Assembly (NCBI GenBank): GCA_047600805.1
Contig: JASGKG010000001.1
Span: forward strand, 4,402,001-4,466,000
Reading direction: 5' to 3'
Length of the DNA stretch: 64,000 nt
Origin: JADKHC01 sp047600805
GTDB lineage: Bacteria > Verrucomicrobiota > Verrucomicrobiia > Opitutales > Opitutaceae
Shown: in pieces, positions 50,574-59,634 of the stretch
Position numbering within the stretch: the stretch's first letter is position 1
Layout: the number at the start of each line of letters is the position of its first letter
Made by a program: the position numbers and the translations under genes
The notes under the pieces: generated by a model
What the model was told of the DNA's origin: nothing
The model's database searches: none
The model's input: the letters and a program-made list of their open reading frames with translations, nothing else

Positions 50574-51542
50574 ATGCAACAACTTTTTCGCTTCGAACCT
50601 ATTTACCAAGAACGAGTTTGGGGTGGCCGAGAGCTAGGAAAGGCTTTTTCGCGAGCGCTCCCGGATAAGGGACCGATTGGCGAAAGCTGGGAAATCGTCG
50701 ACCGTCCGGAGGCCCAGTCGAAGGTCCTTGGAGGTGAATTCACCGGTTGGACCTTGCGATCGGTGATAGAAAAATTTCCGACGGAAATGATGGGGCCGCG
50801 TTGGACCGCAGACCGGCGTTTTCCGATTTTGGTCAAGTGGCTCGATTGCCGTGAGCGGTTGAGCCTTCAAGTTCATCCACCCGCAGCGGTTGCTCCCGAA
50901 TTGCACGGCGAGCCCAAGACGGAAAATTGGTTTATTGCAGCGGCCGCTCCCGGATCGTCGCTGATCGTGGGCTTGAAGCGCGGAGTGACACGTGCGGCGT
51001 TTGAGGCGGCGATTGCGAACAATACTTTGGAATCCTGCGTGCATCGGTTTCCCGTTGCGGCGGGTGATTCGATCTTGGTCCACAGCGGCCAGGTGCACGC
51101 GATCGACGCCGGGAATCTTATTTTGGAGATTCAACAGAACTCTGACACCACGTACCGCGTATATGATTGGGGGCGCTTGGGGCTCGACGGGAAACCGCGT
51201 CAAATGCACGTGACGGAGTCGCTCAAATCAATTCGCTGGGACGATTTCGAGCCGTCGCCGGTGCGCGCGTCTGCCACGCCCGCGGTCATTGCTGATGCAA
51301 AGGAGTTTCGCATCAGGCGTGTGCCGCTCGCGCAAGGCGCTCGTTTTAAGGTAGGAGCCGGTGAGCAGCCTCGGATTATAAGTGTTGTCGCGGGAACCGT
51401 CCGTTTGGAGCTGTCAAATGGCAGCGGAAAATCCGCGGAAACGCTGTCGGCCGGGGCGAATGTTTTACTGCCTTTTGATAGTGCTCTGGATTGCGAGGCG
51501 CTCGGTACAGCCCTTATGCTGGTGACCGAGAACTTCTGCTAG
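50574..51542 (+). CDS. manA: Mannose-6-phosphate isomerase class I
   Basis: 322 residues from the ATG at 50574. Zinc-binding residues are visible in LSLQVHPPA (His), GEPKTENWFIAA (Glu) and DSILVHSGQVHAIDAGNLILEIQQNSDTTYRVYDWG (His and surrounding motif). It interconverts mannose and fructose 6-phosphates, supplying GDP-mannose. First gene of a long rightward run through purN. Confidence 0.9.
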   Translation: MQQLFRFEPIYQERVWGGRELGKAFSRALPDKGPIGESWEIVDRPEAQSKVLGGEFTGWTLRSVIEKFPTEMMGPRWTADRRFPILVKWLDCRERLSLQVHPPAAVAPELHGEPKTENWFIAAAAPGSSLIVGLKRGVTRAAFEAAIANNTLESCVHRFPVAAGDSILVHSGQVHAIDAGNLILEIQQNSDTTYRVYDWGRLGLDGKPRQMHVTESLKSIRWDDFEPSPVRASATPAVIADAKEFRIRRVPLAQGARFKVGAGEQPRIISVVAGTVRLELSNGSGKSAETLSAGANVLLPFDSALDCEALGTALMLVTENFC

Positions 51543-52508
51543 ATGAAAAAAAATTACCGATACGACGTGGAATCGGCCGCGAAAAACACTCAAGGCGGGA
51601 CGCTGATGAAGCTCCTGGTTTTCCTGGTGGTGTTTGGTTGCGTGGTGGTGGCGGGGTGGATCTATTTTTTGCCTGTCGTGTTGACGAGCTCCTTGCAGAA
51701 ACACACCGGATTCGGCGTGAAGGTGGCGCAACTTGGTTTTAATCCGTTCACCGCGCGGGTGGATCTGGCGGGACTCGTTTTGACGAATCCGGAAAGTTAT
51801 CCCCGGAAAGATTTTATCGAGGTCACCTCGTTCCAGGCGAACGCCAAGGCGGCGTCACTTTTTGGCAGCCGTCCGGAGTTCGACTATGCGCGCGTGGAAG
51901 TCGCGTACGTGGCTATTGTTCGCGACGCCGACGGCGTGGTGAACATGCAGCTCTTTAACGACCGGCTTAACCCGCCCGCGAAAGGCCCGGAAGAAAAGAA
52001 GAAGCTAGCGGTTGAATTAGAACCCGCGCGCGACCCATCGGTTTCCCAAGGCGGACTCGCAAAACCAGCGGTTGATAAGAAACCGGATCCGAAAGAACCG
52101 AAGAAAGTGACCGAACCTGCTGGAAAGGGCAAAAAGGGCGACGCAGCCAAAGATGCGAAGCCAGCTCAAAAACCTATGCAGTTCCTGATTCATCGCCTGG
52201 AGCTGCGGCTGGAAAAAGTGATTGTTGCAGACTACACGGGGCCGCTGCCGACCGTAAAGGAGTACAATTGCAAGCTGTTCTACGCGTTCAACGAAGTCAC
52301 CGATCCGAAGCAGTTGATGGCGCCCTTTGCCCTCAAGAGCTTGCAAACGGTGGGTGCGGCGATCCGTGGATTAATCCCCGGCGATATCGGGAAAGCAGTT
52401 GGGGCGGCCACGGAGAACGCCGATCCGATGCTCAAGCCGAAGGATACGCCCGAGCAGGACCCTTTAAAAACGGTTGTCGAGAAACTTGAAGAAACGCAGA
52501 AGCCATAG
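51543..52508 (+). CDS. AsmA/DUF748-like membrane-anchored protein
   Basis: 321 residues if started at 51543; the ATG at 51606, with AAGGCGGG upstream, gives a cleaner N-terminus (MKLLVFLVVFGCVVVAGWIYF) and is an equally good choice. One N-terminal membrane helix, then an AsmA/DUF748-like start (VKVAQLGFNPFTARVDLAGLVLTNPESYP). Residues about 145-205 are a Lys/Pro/Glu-rich linker. It is shorter than typical AsmA proteins. Likely an envelope-maintenance factor. Directly after manA and before grpE. Confidence 0.7.
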   Translation: MKKNYRYDVESAAKNTQGGTLMKLLVFLVVFGCVVVAGWIYFLPVVLTSSLQKHTGFGVKVAQLGFNPFTARVDLAGLVLTNPESYPRKDFIEVTSFQANAKAASLFGSRPEFDYARVEVAYVAIVRDADGVVNMQLFNDRLNPPAKGPEEKKKLAVELEPARDPSVSQGGLAKPAVDKKPDPKEPKKVTEPAGKGKKGDAAKDAKPAQKPMQFLIHRLELRLEKVIVADYTGPLPTVKEYNCKLFYAFNEVTDPKQLMAPFALKSLQTVGAAIRGLIPGDIGKAVGAATENADPMLKPKDTPEQDPLKTVVEKLEETQKP

Positions 52509-52526
52509 TTTACTCCGCGGTTCACC

Positions 52527-53141
52527 ATGACCGCGTCTGACTCCTCCGACAACTTGAAGAATAACGACGCCGCAACCGCGGCACCGGCTCCGGCTGCTCC
52601 AAAAAGCGCAGAGGGCTCCAATGTTGCGCCTGAGGCTGCTCCTAAAGAAGAGCCGAAGGCTGGTCCCACGCTCGAGCAGCAACTCGACGAGGCCAAGAAA
52701 ACAGCGGCGAAAAATCACGACCATTACGTCCGTGCGATGGCGGACTTGGAAAATTTCCGCCGTCGTGCGGTCCGCGAGAAGGACGAGCTGCGGCAGTTTG
52801 CAGCCGGCCGTGTCCTCGAAGACCTTTTGCCGGTCTTGGACAATCTCGCTCTCGGCATCGCGGCCGCAAAGGCCCCGAACGCCGACGTAAAGACCTTGGT
52901 GGGCGGGATCGATATGGTTCTGGGACAGCTGAAAGCCTCGTTGGCCGGTCACGGTCTCAAGGAGATCAATCCGCTCGGCGAAAAATTCGATCCCAATCAA
53001 CACGAGTCGATTTCCTCGCAGCCGAGTCCTGAAATTCCTGAAGGTTCGGTTTTCCAGGTCGTGCGAACCGGCTACAGCCTTAACGGGCGTTTGCTGCGTC
53101 CGGCGTCGGTGATCTTGTCATCCGGCCCGCAAAAGGCCTAA
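52527..53141 (+). CDS. grpE: GrpE nucleotide exchange factor
   Basis: 204 residues. An Ala/Pro/Glu-rich disordered N-terminus (1-50), the long helix (LEQQLDEAKKTAAKNHDHYVRAMADLENFRRRAVREKDE, with the GrpE signature) and the beta-wing domain with FDPNQHESIS and GSVFQVVRTGYSLNGRLLRPASV. It exchanges nucleotide on DnaK. Fifty-seven bases before dnaJ; no dnaK in the window. Confidence 0.95.
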   Translation: MTASDSSDNLKNNDAATAAPAPAAPKSAEGSNVAPEAAPKEEPKAGPTLEQQLDEAKKTAAKNHDHYVRAMADLENFRRRAVREKDELRQFAAGRVLEDLLPVLDNLALGIAAAKAPNADVKTLVGGIDMVLGQLKASLAGHGLKEINPLGEKFDPNQHESISSQPSPEIPEGSVFQVVRTGYSLNGRLLRPASVILSSGPQKA

Positions 53142-53198
53142 GTCCGCGGTTAACCGCGCCTCACGCTCGACTGAATCTGGCATCCAGAAACAACCAAC

Positions 53199-54353
53199 AT
53201 GGCCAAAGACGACTACTACGAATTGCTTGGAGTTGAGAAGAACGCGTCCGAAGAAGACCTTAAAAAAGCTTACCGGAAAAAAGCCGTTCAATATCATCCC
53301 GACAAGAATCCGGGCAACAAAGAGGCCGAAGAGATGTTTAAGAAAGTCTCCGAGGCTTACGAAGTGCTTAAAGATCCGCAGAAGCGTGCTGCCTACGATC
53401 GGTATGGCCACGCGGCGTTCCAGCAAGGTGGCTCTGCAGCTGGCCCTCGGGGCCCCGGTGGCATGGGCGGCGGATTTCACGATCCCTTTGACATTTTCCG
53501 CGAGGTCTTCGGCGGAGCCGGCGGTGGCGGGGGTGGCATCTTCGAAGAATTTTTCGGCGGCGGTGGCGGTCGCGATGGCGGTCGCGACGGCGCGGACCTG
53601 CGCTACGATCTGGAAATCACGCTGGAAGAGGCGGCGCGCGGTACGGAAAAGGAAATTTCATTTCGCAAGGCCGTCACCTGTGAGCGTTGCGATGGTACCG
53701 GCGCTGAACCTGGTTCGAAGCGCGTGACGTGCCCGACCTGCCGTGGTGCGGGCCAAATTCGCCGCTCCGGCGGAATCATTACGTTTACGCAGACTTGTCC
53801 GACTTGTGGTGGCGCTGGCTCAAAAGTCGAGAAGGCGTGCAGCGCGTGTCATGGCGAAGGTCGTGTTGCGAAAAATACCAAGCTCAACGTTCGCATTCCT
53901 CCCGGTGTGGATACTGGCTCACGCTTGCGTTCGGTCGGCAACGGCGAGGCAGGTTCAGCTGGTGGTCAGGCTGGCGACCTTTACATCGTGCTATCGGTAA
54001 AAGAGCACGAGATATTCGAGCGCCAGGGCGACGATCTTTTCTGCGAGATTCCGATCAAGTTCACGCTCGCGACGCTGGGCGGCATGATCGAAGTTCCGAC
54101 TTTGTCGGGCAAAGCCTCGCTCAAGATTCCGTCCGGCACGCAAAGCGGCACGACTTTCCGCCTGAAAGGCAAAGGAATGCCGAGCCTTCGCGGCGGACAC
54201 ATGGGCGACCAACTTGTGCGCGTTCACGTTGAAGTTCCGACGAGCTTGTCGAGCGAGCAGCGGAAAAAACTCGAAGAGTTTGCTCAACTGATGGGTGATG
54301 CTAACGAACCCATGTCCAAGAACTTTTTCGAAAAAGCGAAGAAATTCTTCTGA
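53199..54353 (+). CDS. dnaJ: Chaperone DnaJ
   Basis: 384 residues. J domain with HPD at 33-35, Gly/Phe-rich region (about 75-130), four CxxCxGxG zinc motifs (CERCDGTG, CPTCRGAG, CPTCGGAG, CSACHGEG) and the C-terminal substrate domains (GDLYIVLSVKEHEIFERQGDDLFCEIPI). It activates DnaK and binds unfolded clients. In an operon-like run with grpE. Confidence 0.97.
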   Translation: MAKDDYYELLGVEKNASEEDLKKAYRKKAVQYHPDKNPGNKEAEEMFKKVSEAYEVLKDPQKRAAYDRYGHAAFQQGGSAAGPRGPGGMGGGFHDPFDIFREVFGGAGGGGGGIFEEFFGGGGGRDGGRDGADLRYDLEITLEEAARGTEKEISFRKAVTCERCDGTGAEPGSKRVTCPTCRGAGQIRRSGGIITFTQTCPTCGGAGSKVEKACSACHGEGRVAKNTKLNVRIPPGVDTGSRLRSVGNGEAGSAGGQAGDLYIVLSVKEHEIFERQGDDLFCEIPIKFTLATLGGMIEVPTLSGKASLKIPSGTQSGTTFRLKGKGMPSLRGGHMGDQLVRVHVEVPTSLSSEQRKKLEEFAQLMGDANEPMSKNFFEKAKKFF

Positions 54354-54369
54354 GCGCTTCGCGTTCCCT

Positions 54370-54873
54370 ATGCCCCCGCTCACTAACCCGAAGCTCTTCC
54401 CAACACTAGACGCCGCCGTCGCCGCGCGTGAAAAACTGCGTGCGTCAGGTCGGCGCGTGGTTTTGACGAACGGAGTTTTCGATCTGCTCCACGCCGGGCA
54501 CCTGTATTATCTACAGCAGGCTCGTGAACTCGGTGACGCGCTCTTCATCGCTCTCAACTCCGACGAAAGCGTGCGGCAGCTCAAAGGCCCGTTGCGGCCG
54601 GTGCAAAACGAGGAGCATCGCGCTTATGCTTTGGCGGCGACATGGTTTGTCGATGGCATCCTGGTGTTCAGAAACAAGCGGCTTACCGCCGAAATTCTCG
54701 CGCTCAAGCCGGACGTTTACACCAAAGCTGGTGACTACACGCTGGAGAAGCTCGACCAGGACGAACGGCGGGCGCTGGAACAAGTGGGCGCGCAGATCAA
54801 ATTCATGCCGTTCTTGCCGGGTTTCAGCACAACCAATCTCATCGCCAAAATAAAAGCCGCCGGCGATATCTGA
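54370..54873 (+). CDS. Heptose 1-phosphate adenylyltransferase (HldE C-domain type)
   Basis: 167 residues from the ATG at 54370. A cytidylyltransferase-like fold with VVLTNGVFDLLHAGHLYYLQ (HAGH at 41-44, the HxGH nucleotide motif), SDESVRQLKGPLRP and the PGFSTTNLIAKI ending (the RSTT-type motif). It is a stand-alone version of RfaE domain II, making ADP-heptose for lipopolysaccharide. Consistent with the GT9 glycosyltransferase at 7-8 kb. Confidence 0.9.
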   Translation: MPPLTNPKLFPTLDAAVAAREKLRASGRRVVLTNGVFDLLHAGHLYYLQQARELGDALFIALNSDESVRQLKGPLRPVQNEEHRAYALAATWFVDGILVFRNKRLTAEILALKPDVYTKAGDYTLEKLDQDERRALEQVGAQIKFMPFLPGFSTTNLIAKIKAAGDI

Positions 54874-54918
54874 GCTGTAAGCTTGAATGCGCTGCAGGGA
54901 ATCGCGAGCGTAGAACTC

Positions 54919-55497
54919 ATGAAGATCGTCATCCTCGGTTCAGGTCGTGGCAGCAATGCAGAGGCGATCTTGCGTGCGCAGGCTTCAGGCCAACTCGGCC
55001 GTGCAAAGGTCGTGCAGATTTTTGCGGATAAGCGCGAGGCGGGCATCTTGGCGTATGGGGAAAAGTTCGGCGTTCGGGCGACTTTTCTTGATCCTGGTCC
55101 GTTCAAAACGAAGTTCGACGACGCCGGGCAGGATCGCTACATAAATGAAATCTCCAGATTAGAGCCGGACCTTGTGGTTCTCGCCGGTTTCATGCGCATC
55201 TTGAAACCGCGTTTTATCGATGCGTTTGCGGGCAAAATTATCAACCTGCATCCGAGTTTGTTGCCGAGTTTTCCTGGTTTGGATGGGATCGGCCAAGCAT
55301 GGCGGCGTGGCGTAAAAATCACCGGTTGCACGGTGCATTTTGTCACGGCCGAAGTGGACGGCGGACCGATCATTGACCAAACCGCTGTGCGTATCGAAAA
55401 GAATGATACGCTGGAGTCCCTGGAGGCGAAAATCCACGCGGCTGAGCACGCGTTGCTGCCATCGGTGATCGCGCGACTTAGCTGCGGGCAGATTTGA
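54919..55497 (+). CDS. purN: Phosphoribosylglycinamide formyltransferase
   Basis: 192 residues from the ATG at 54919; upstream in-frame TTG is unlikely. Start MKIVILGSGRGSNAEAI binds the phosphate; INLHPSLLPSFPG holds the catalytic Asn and His; AEVDGGPIIDQ holds the catalytic Asp. It formylates GAR in purine synthesis with 10-formyl-THF. End of the rightward run, convergent with the TPR gene. Confidence 0.93.
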   Translation: MKIVILGSGRGSNAEAILRAQASGQLGRAKVVQIFADKREAGILAYGEKFGVRATFLDPGPFKTKFDDAGQDRYINEISRLEPDLVVLAGFMRILKPRFIDAFAGKIINLHPSLLPSFPGLDGIGQAWRRGVKITGCTVHFVTAEVDGGPIIDQTAVRIEKNDTLESLEAKIHAAEHALLPSVIARLSCGQI

Positions 55498-57663
55498 TCA
55501 GCGGCCGCTGTTAGCGCGTAAGAACGCTTCGAGCTTTTGCAGGTTATCTTTCGCGCTCGGATGGTTAGGATCCAGTTGAAGTGCCGACCGGAACGCCATT
55601 CGCGCTTTTTGCAGTTCTCCCGCTTGTCCGAGGAGAACGCCCAAGTTGTTGTAGAGTTCAGGATCTGGCTTTTCTCGGACGAGCCCTTCACAGAGCGTGA
55701 TTGCTTCGCTGAATTGGCCGAGCTGCGCGAGCGCATGGGCGAGGTTAGCGCGGGATTCAAAGGACTCTGGTTCCAAGCGGACAGCCTCGCGAAGATGTTT
55801 TATGCCGTCGGCAGCGTTTCCTTGGAGGAGATAGGCGATGCCGAGATTGTTGTGGGCTTTGCTGGAATCGGGCTTGATCGCGATGGCGCGCTTGAAACAG
55901 CCGATCGCTTCTTCGAGGCGCCCGTTACGGCGCAGCAACGTTCCCAAATTATTTAGAATATCGAGATCGTCGGAGTTGTGTTCGAGAGCGAGGCGGAAGC
56001 GTTGTTCTGCCTCGGCGTCGCGGCCCAGCTTCATCAGCGCGTTGCCGAGGTTGTAGTTTGAATTGCTACTGGTCGGATTTGACTCCAGCGCTTTCAAAAG
56101 GTGAGGCAACGCTTCCTCATACAGACCCGCGTCCATGTACGCAGATCCGGCGCCAGCTTGCACGGAATAGTTGTTCGGGGCCAAGGCCAACGATTTCGCG
56201 ACCAGTTCCAAGCCTTCCCGCGGCTGCCCGAGCTTGATCATCGTCTGGCCAAGCCCATTTAGGCCTTCTGGTTGGTTCGGTTTGAGCGCGAGGCCGCGCC
56301 GGAAGGCGCTCGCCGCTTCGGCCGGCTTTTTTTCTTTGTGCAGCCGATAATTGCCGAGGCTGATCCAAGCACGGTGGTTGTCGGGGCGTTTGGAGACAGT
56401 GTCCTGCCAAATGGCGAGTTCGCTCTGGTACGTGGAGTTGCGCGAAATCGTGGCGAAGGTTGCCACTGGGATGAAAATTACCAAGAGGGCGGACCATTTC
56501 CCGACGAACCGGTGGGCGAGCGCCAGAGCGGCCACGATGATTGCGGCGAGCGCCAGGTAAACTCGATGCTCGGCCATCGTCTGTGTATTCACGGGGATAA
56601 AACTGGAGCTCGGCGCTAGTACACAGAAGAACCACGCGCCGAGAAAGCCCCTGCTACGATTTTTGAGTACCGCCCAAATCGTGGCGCCGAGCGCGGCCAG
56701 CGTGAGCCCGCCGGACACCGCGACGATGAGTGGATCGCTGACGATCAGCGTTCCGTAATCGAGCGTGAGATCGGATGGCCAGAAGCAAAGGCGCAAGTAA
56801 CGAACGAGTGCGTAGGCTTGCGTGCAGAGATAATTCCAGTGCGTGACACTTGCATCGGCGCCAACGGTTCCTCCGCGTCCGTGCGTGCTAAACGTTAACG
56901 CCGCGAGGATCAGGAGCGTGGCTGCGTGACATAAGTGGACAGCTTTGTGTCGTCTCCAAGCTTCGCGAAACGTGCTGCTCACGAACGTGCGGTCGTAGAG
57001 AAATATTACGACGGGAGCTGTTGCCATCACTTCTTTTGTCCCCATTCCCAAGGCGCACGCAAACACCGAGATGACGGCCCAGCCTTTATGTCCGCCTACA
57101 ACGTATCGAAGGAAGCAATACAGGGTTAAAACATAGAATAGGCCGACGAGTGATTCAGCGCGTTGCACAGCGTAGGAAACCGACTCGGTTTGAATCGGGT
57201 GCAGAGCCCATAGACTTGCCGCGAGCCACGCCAGCCACGTAGCGTCGGTGCCGCAACGACCGGAAAGCAGGGGCAACTTCAACGTTCGGCGAATGACTCC
57301 CCAAAGTGTCAGAGCAGCGAGTCCGTGGATCAGAATATTTCCCCACCGAACGCCTGCCGGGGTCGCACCGTTGACGGCGTAGTTAATAGCAAAACTGAGA
57401 TTCAAGACCGGTCGACCGCTGACGGTGATCCCACTTTGGGAAGGAGACAGAAACGCTGTAACGAAAGAACGGATACTCAGGTTGTTCAGTATCGAATCGG
57501 CATCATCAAAAATAAACGGCGCGCCGAGGCTGTTGCGGTACGCCACGGAAATTAAAACCAGAAGCGCAACTGCGCCCAAAACGAGCCACCACCGCCGACT
57601 GAAGCGGTCCGGTTCGGCGGGGGCGAGAGGTGCTTTTGGAGGAGACTGCCGGGCTGACGCCAT
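55498..57663 (-). CDS. Multi-pass membrane protein with C-terminal TPRs (Tmtc-like)
   Basis: 721 residues. N-terminal half: about 10-11 membrane helices; ALHPIQTESVSYAVQRAESLVG and FDDADSILNN resemble the first loops of Tmtc/PMT-type membrane proteins. C-terminal half (about 420-710): seven or eight TPRs (NLGNALMKLGRDAEAEQRFRLAL; NNLGIAYLLQGNAADGIKHLREA). Possible glycosyltransferase, since acidic residues of the first extracytoplasmic loop are conserved in that fold; this is inference. Confidence 0.8.
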   Translation of the reverse strand: MASARQSPPKAPLAPAEPDRFSRRWWLVLGAVALLVLISVAYRNSLGAPFIFDDADSILNNLSIRSFVTAFLSPSQSGITVSGRPVLNLSFAINYAVNGATPAGVRWGNILIHGLAALTLWGVIRRTLKLPLLSGRCGTDATWLAWLAASLWALHPIQTESVSYAVQRAESLVGLFYVLTLYCFLRYVVGGHKGWAVISVFACALGMGTKEVMATAPVVIFLYDRTFVSSTFREAWRRHKAVHLCHAATLLILAALTFSTHGRGGTVGADASVTHWNYLCTQAYALVRYLRLCFWPSDLTLDYGTLIVSDPLIVAVSGGLTLAALGATIWAVLKNRSRGFLGAWFFCVLAPSSSFIPVNTQTMAEHRVYLALAAIIVAALALAHRFVGKWSALLVIFIPVATFATISRNSTYQSELAIWQDTVSKRPDNHRAWISLGNYRLHKEKKPAEAASAFRRGLALKPNQPEGLNGLGQTMIKLGQPREGLELVAKSLALAPNNYSVQAGAGSAYMDAGLYEEALPHLLKALESNPTSSNSNYNLGNALMKLGRDAEAEQRFRLALEHNSDDLDILNNLGTLLRRNGRLEEAIGCFKRAIAIKPDSSKAHNNLGIAYLLQGNAADGIKHLREAVRLEPESFESRANLAHALAQLGQFSEAITLCEGLVREKPDPELYNNLGVLLGQAGELQKARMAFRSALQLDPNHPSAKDNLQKLEAFLRANSGR

Positions 57664-57759
57664 GAACTAAGCCGAACAACTTAGTAGCCGAGGGTCGAGC
57701 GCACAGAGCAGCGGCTTTTGCATTGCCGGTCAGCGGTGCACGTCGTCAGTTTCAGCTCT

Positions 57760-58635
57760 ATGAGCCTGCACGAATTTAAAATCGAAATCCCCTCGGACGC
57801 GGTGGAAGCCGTTGATAATTTGCTCCTCGAACACGGTGTGGAGAATTGGAGTTTGCTCGAAGACGTGATTGTGCGGAGAGCTTGGCTCGTCGGAGTGTTC
57901 GAAGCGCCGAAGCAGGCGCACGAATCTTGGGCGGTTTTGCGCGGGTTGCTGCCGTGTAAACCGATCGGTGGCGAAGAACTCCATGTGCTGGCGGATCAGG
58001 ACTGGCGTGACAGCTACAAAGCTCATTTTAAGCCGTGGCGCTTTGGGCGGCTGCATTGGGTGCCCATTTGGGAGCGCAACACCTACACGCTGCCCGAAGG
58101 TGACGCTGTGATCTGGTTGGATCCGGGTTTGGCTTTTGGCACGGGTAATCACGAGACGACGCGCCTTTGTGTCGAGCGATTGGTTAAGTTGGCCGATGGC
58201 CGCGGCGTCGCCGGACGTGTCATTGACGCAGGATGTGGCTCGGGAATTCTGGCGCTTTCGGCGTGGAAATTGGGCTTTCGCGATGTCGTCGGCTTCGACA
58301 ACGATCCGGAGGCGGTTCGGATCAGCGAGGAAAATGCAGCGATGAACGATTTGACCGGCAAAATACAGTTCTTCACCGGCGACTTGATCTCCGGGCTCGC
58401 GGGCCGAAAAGCCGACGTTCTGCTGGCGAATATTCAAGCCGACGTGTTGATGCGATTTGCCGGGCAACTCACGGGTGCTGTAAACCCCGGCGGAACGCTG
58501 GTCATGAGCGGAATTTTAGCCGTGGAGATCGAAAAAGTTCGCCAAAAATTTTGCGAGCTCGTGCCCACTTGGGCGTGCGAATCCCGGGTGATGGGCGAAT
58601 GGGCCGATCTCATGCTGGCCCAGCCTGCGAATTAG
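57760..58635 (+). CDS. prmA: Ribosomal protein L11 methyltransferase
   Basis: 291 residues from the ATG at 57760. N-terminal L11-binding domain, then DPGLAFGTGNHETTRLCVE (PrmA signature), motif I VIDAGCGSGILALSAWKLG, VGFDNDPEAVRIS and LLANIQADVLM. It trimethylates L11 with SAM. Convergent with the small Asp23-type gene. Confidence 0.93.
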   Translation: MSLHEFKIEIPSDAVEAVDNLLLEHGVENWSLLEDVIVRRAWLVGVFEAPKQAHESWAVLRGLLPCKPIGGEELHVLADQDWRDSYKAHFKPWRFGRLHWVPIWERNTYTLPEGDAVIWLDPGLAFGTGNHETTRLCVERLVKLADGRGVAGRVIDAGCGSGILALSAWKLGFRDVVGFDNDPEAVRISEENAAMNDLTGKIQFFTGDLISGLAGRKADVLLANIQADVLMRFAGQLTGAVNPGGTLVMSGILAVEIEKVRQKFCELVPTWACESRVMGEWADLMLAQPAN

Positions 58636-58648
58636 CTCTGGCTGAGTC

Positions 58649-59062
58649 TCAGAATTCTTTTTGCTCCGAAATCACGCCGACGACCTCGATTTCGATCGGG
58701 CCGACTTCTTGGATTCCGAGATTTTGCCGATAAATTTCCGTTATTTCCTGGGCCAAATATCCGTGAATGGCGTCCAGCTTGGCGTCAGGACGAACTTTTA
58801 GGCGCAGATACGTTTTAAACTTGCCGCCCGATCGGGCGACACGCGCCCTTGCTGAGACGACACCGCGTACTTGTTGGCAGCACGCCTCGAGGAGTCGGTG
58901 TAAGGCGTGGCGTGAAATTTGGAGGCGGCCTGAGTCGTTTGCGGCAATGAGAAGCCGCGCGGGTTTGCGGAAGAAAAGGAGCACCACCAGCATTCCAACC
59001 AGCGCCCATCCTGCAATAATCAGAGCTGGCGCGTCGGCGAAGTACTCTAAAAATTGGGCCAC
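58649..59062 (-). CDS. Membrane-anchored Asp23/AmaP-like protein
   Basis: 137 residues. Single N-terminal membrane helix (about 12-31, PALIIAGWALVGMLVVLLFF), then a small alpha/beta part (about 45-130: LQISRHALHRLLEACCQQVRGVVSARARV, KTYLRLKVRPDAKLDAI) whose pattern resembles Asp23 domains, as in AmaP, the membrane anchor of Asp23 in Firmicutes. Ten bases after the Asp23-family gene and likely its membrane partner. Confidence 0.7.
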   Translation of the reverse strand: MAQFLEYFADAPALIIAGWALVGMLVVLLFFRKPARLLIAANDSGRLQISRHALHRLLEACCQQVRGVVSARARVARSGGKFKTYLRLKVRPDAKLDAIHGYLAQEITEIYRQNLGIQEVGPIEIEVVGVISEQKEF

Positions 59063-59071
59063 GGCGGGAAG

Positions 59072-59521
59072 TTAGTCGGTGCTGATTCCTGCCCAAAGGT
59101 CGTCGGAACGGTCGCCGCTGGTCGACGATCCCGAGCTTGGCAGACGGACGCCCTCGACAATCACGTCCACGCGAGAGACGCCTTTGTCGGTCATGGCTAT
59201 GATCTGTTTGCGCACGGCCACTTGTACCTCGTAAGCGGTTCGGCCGATTTCGCTGCCGTAAGTCACCACGACGCGAAGCTCGACGGCGTAATCTCCCTTG
59301 GCGTCCTCCGTAACTTTCACGCCGCGTTTATCGGCTTCACGCTTCGAAAAGAGCTCGCTGATGCCGTCGACCAGTCCGCCGCCGACTCCAGCCACACCAG
59401 GCACCTGTAGCGCCGCTAACCGTACGATGCTGGCCACGACGTCGTGGTTGATTTTGATATCGCCCAAGTCCGGCTGGTCGTCCAGCCGGGTGGGGGGCGT
59501 GAAATCGTTCGGAAAAGCCAT
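59072..59521 (-). CDS. Asp23/Gls24 (DUF322) family protein
   Basis: 149 residues from the ATG at 59521; the frame's upstream extension overlaps accC antisense-like sequence and is unsupported. The Asp23 core is INHDVVASIVRLAALQVPGVAGVGGGLVDGISELF, VKVTEDAKGDYAVELRVVVTYGSEIGRTAYEVQVAVRKQI and VSRVDVIVEGV. Soluble. It follows accB-accC, as the Asp23-family gene yqhY does in Bacillus. Confidence 0.87.
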   Translation of the reverse strand: MAFPNDFTPPTRLDDQPDLGDIKINHDVVASIVRLAALQVPGVAGVGGGLVDGISELFSKREADKRGVKVTEDAKGDYAVELRVVVTYGSEIGRTAYEVQVAVRKQIIAMTDKGVSRVDVIVEGVRLPSSGSSTSGDRSDDLWAGISTD

Positions 59522-59634
59522 GACGCAAAGTAGCCTTACTCGGCCAAAAGTTTCAAGCGTTGCTCTGCGTTCCGGACTTTTACCCGAACGAGCGCCTTTT
59601 TTAACCAAGAGCCATAAATTTAGCGCACGAATGG

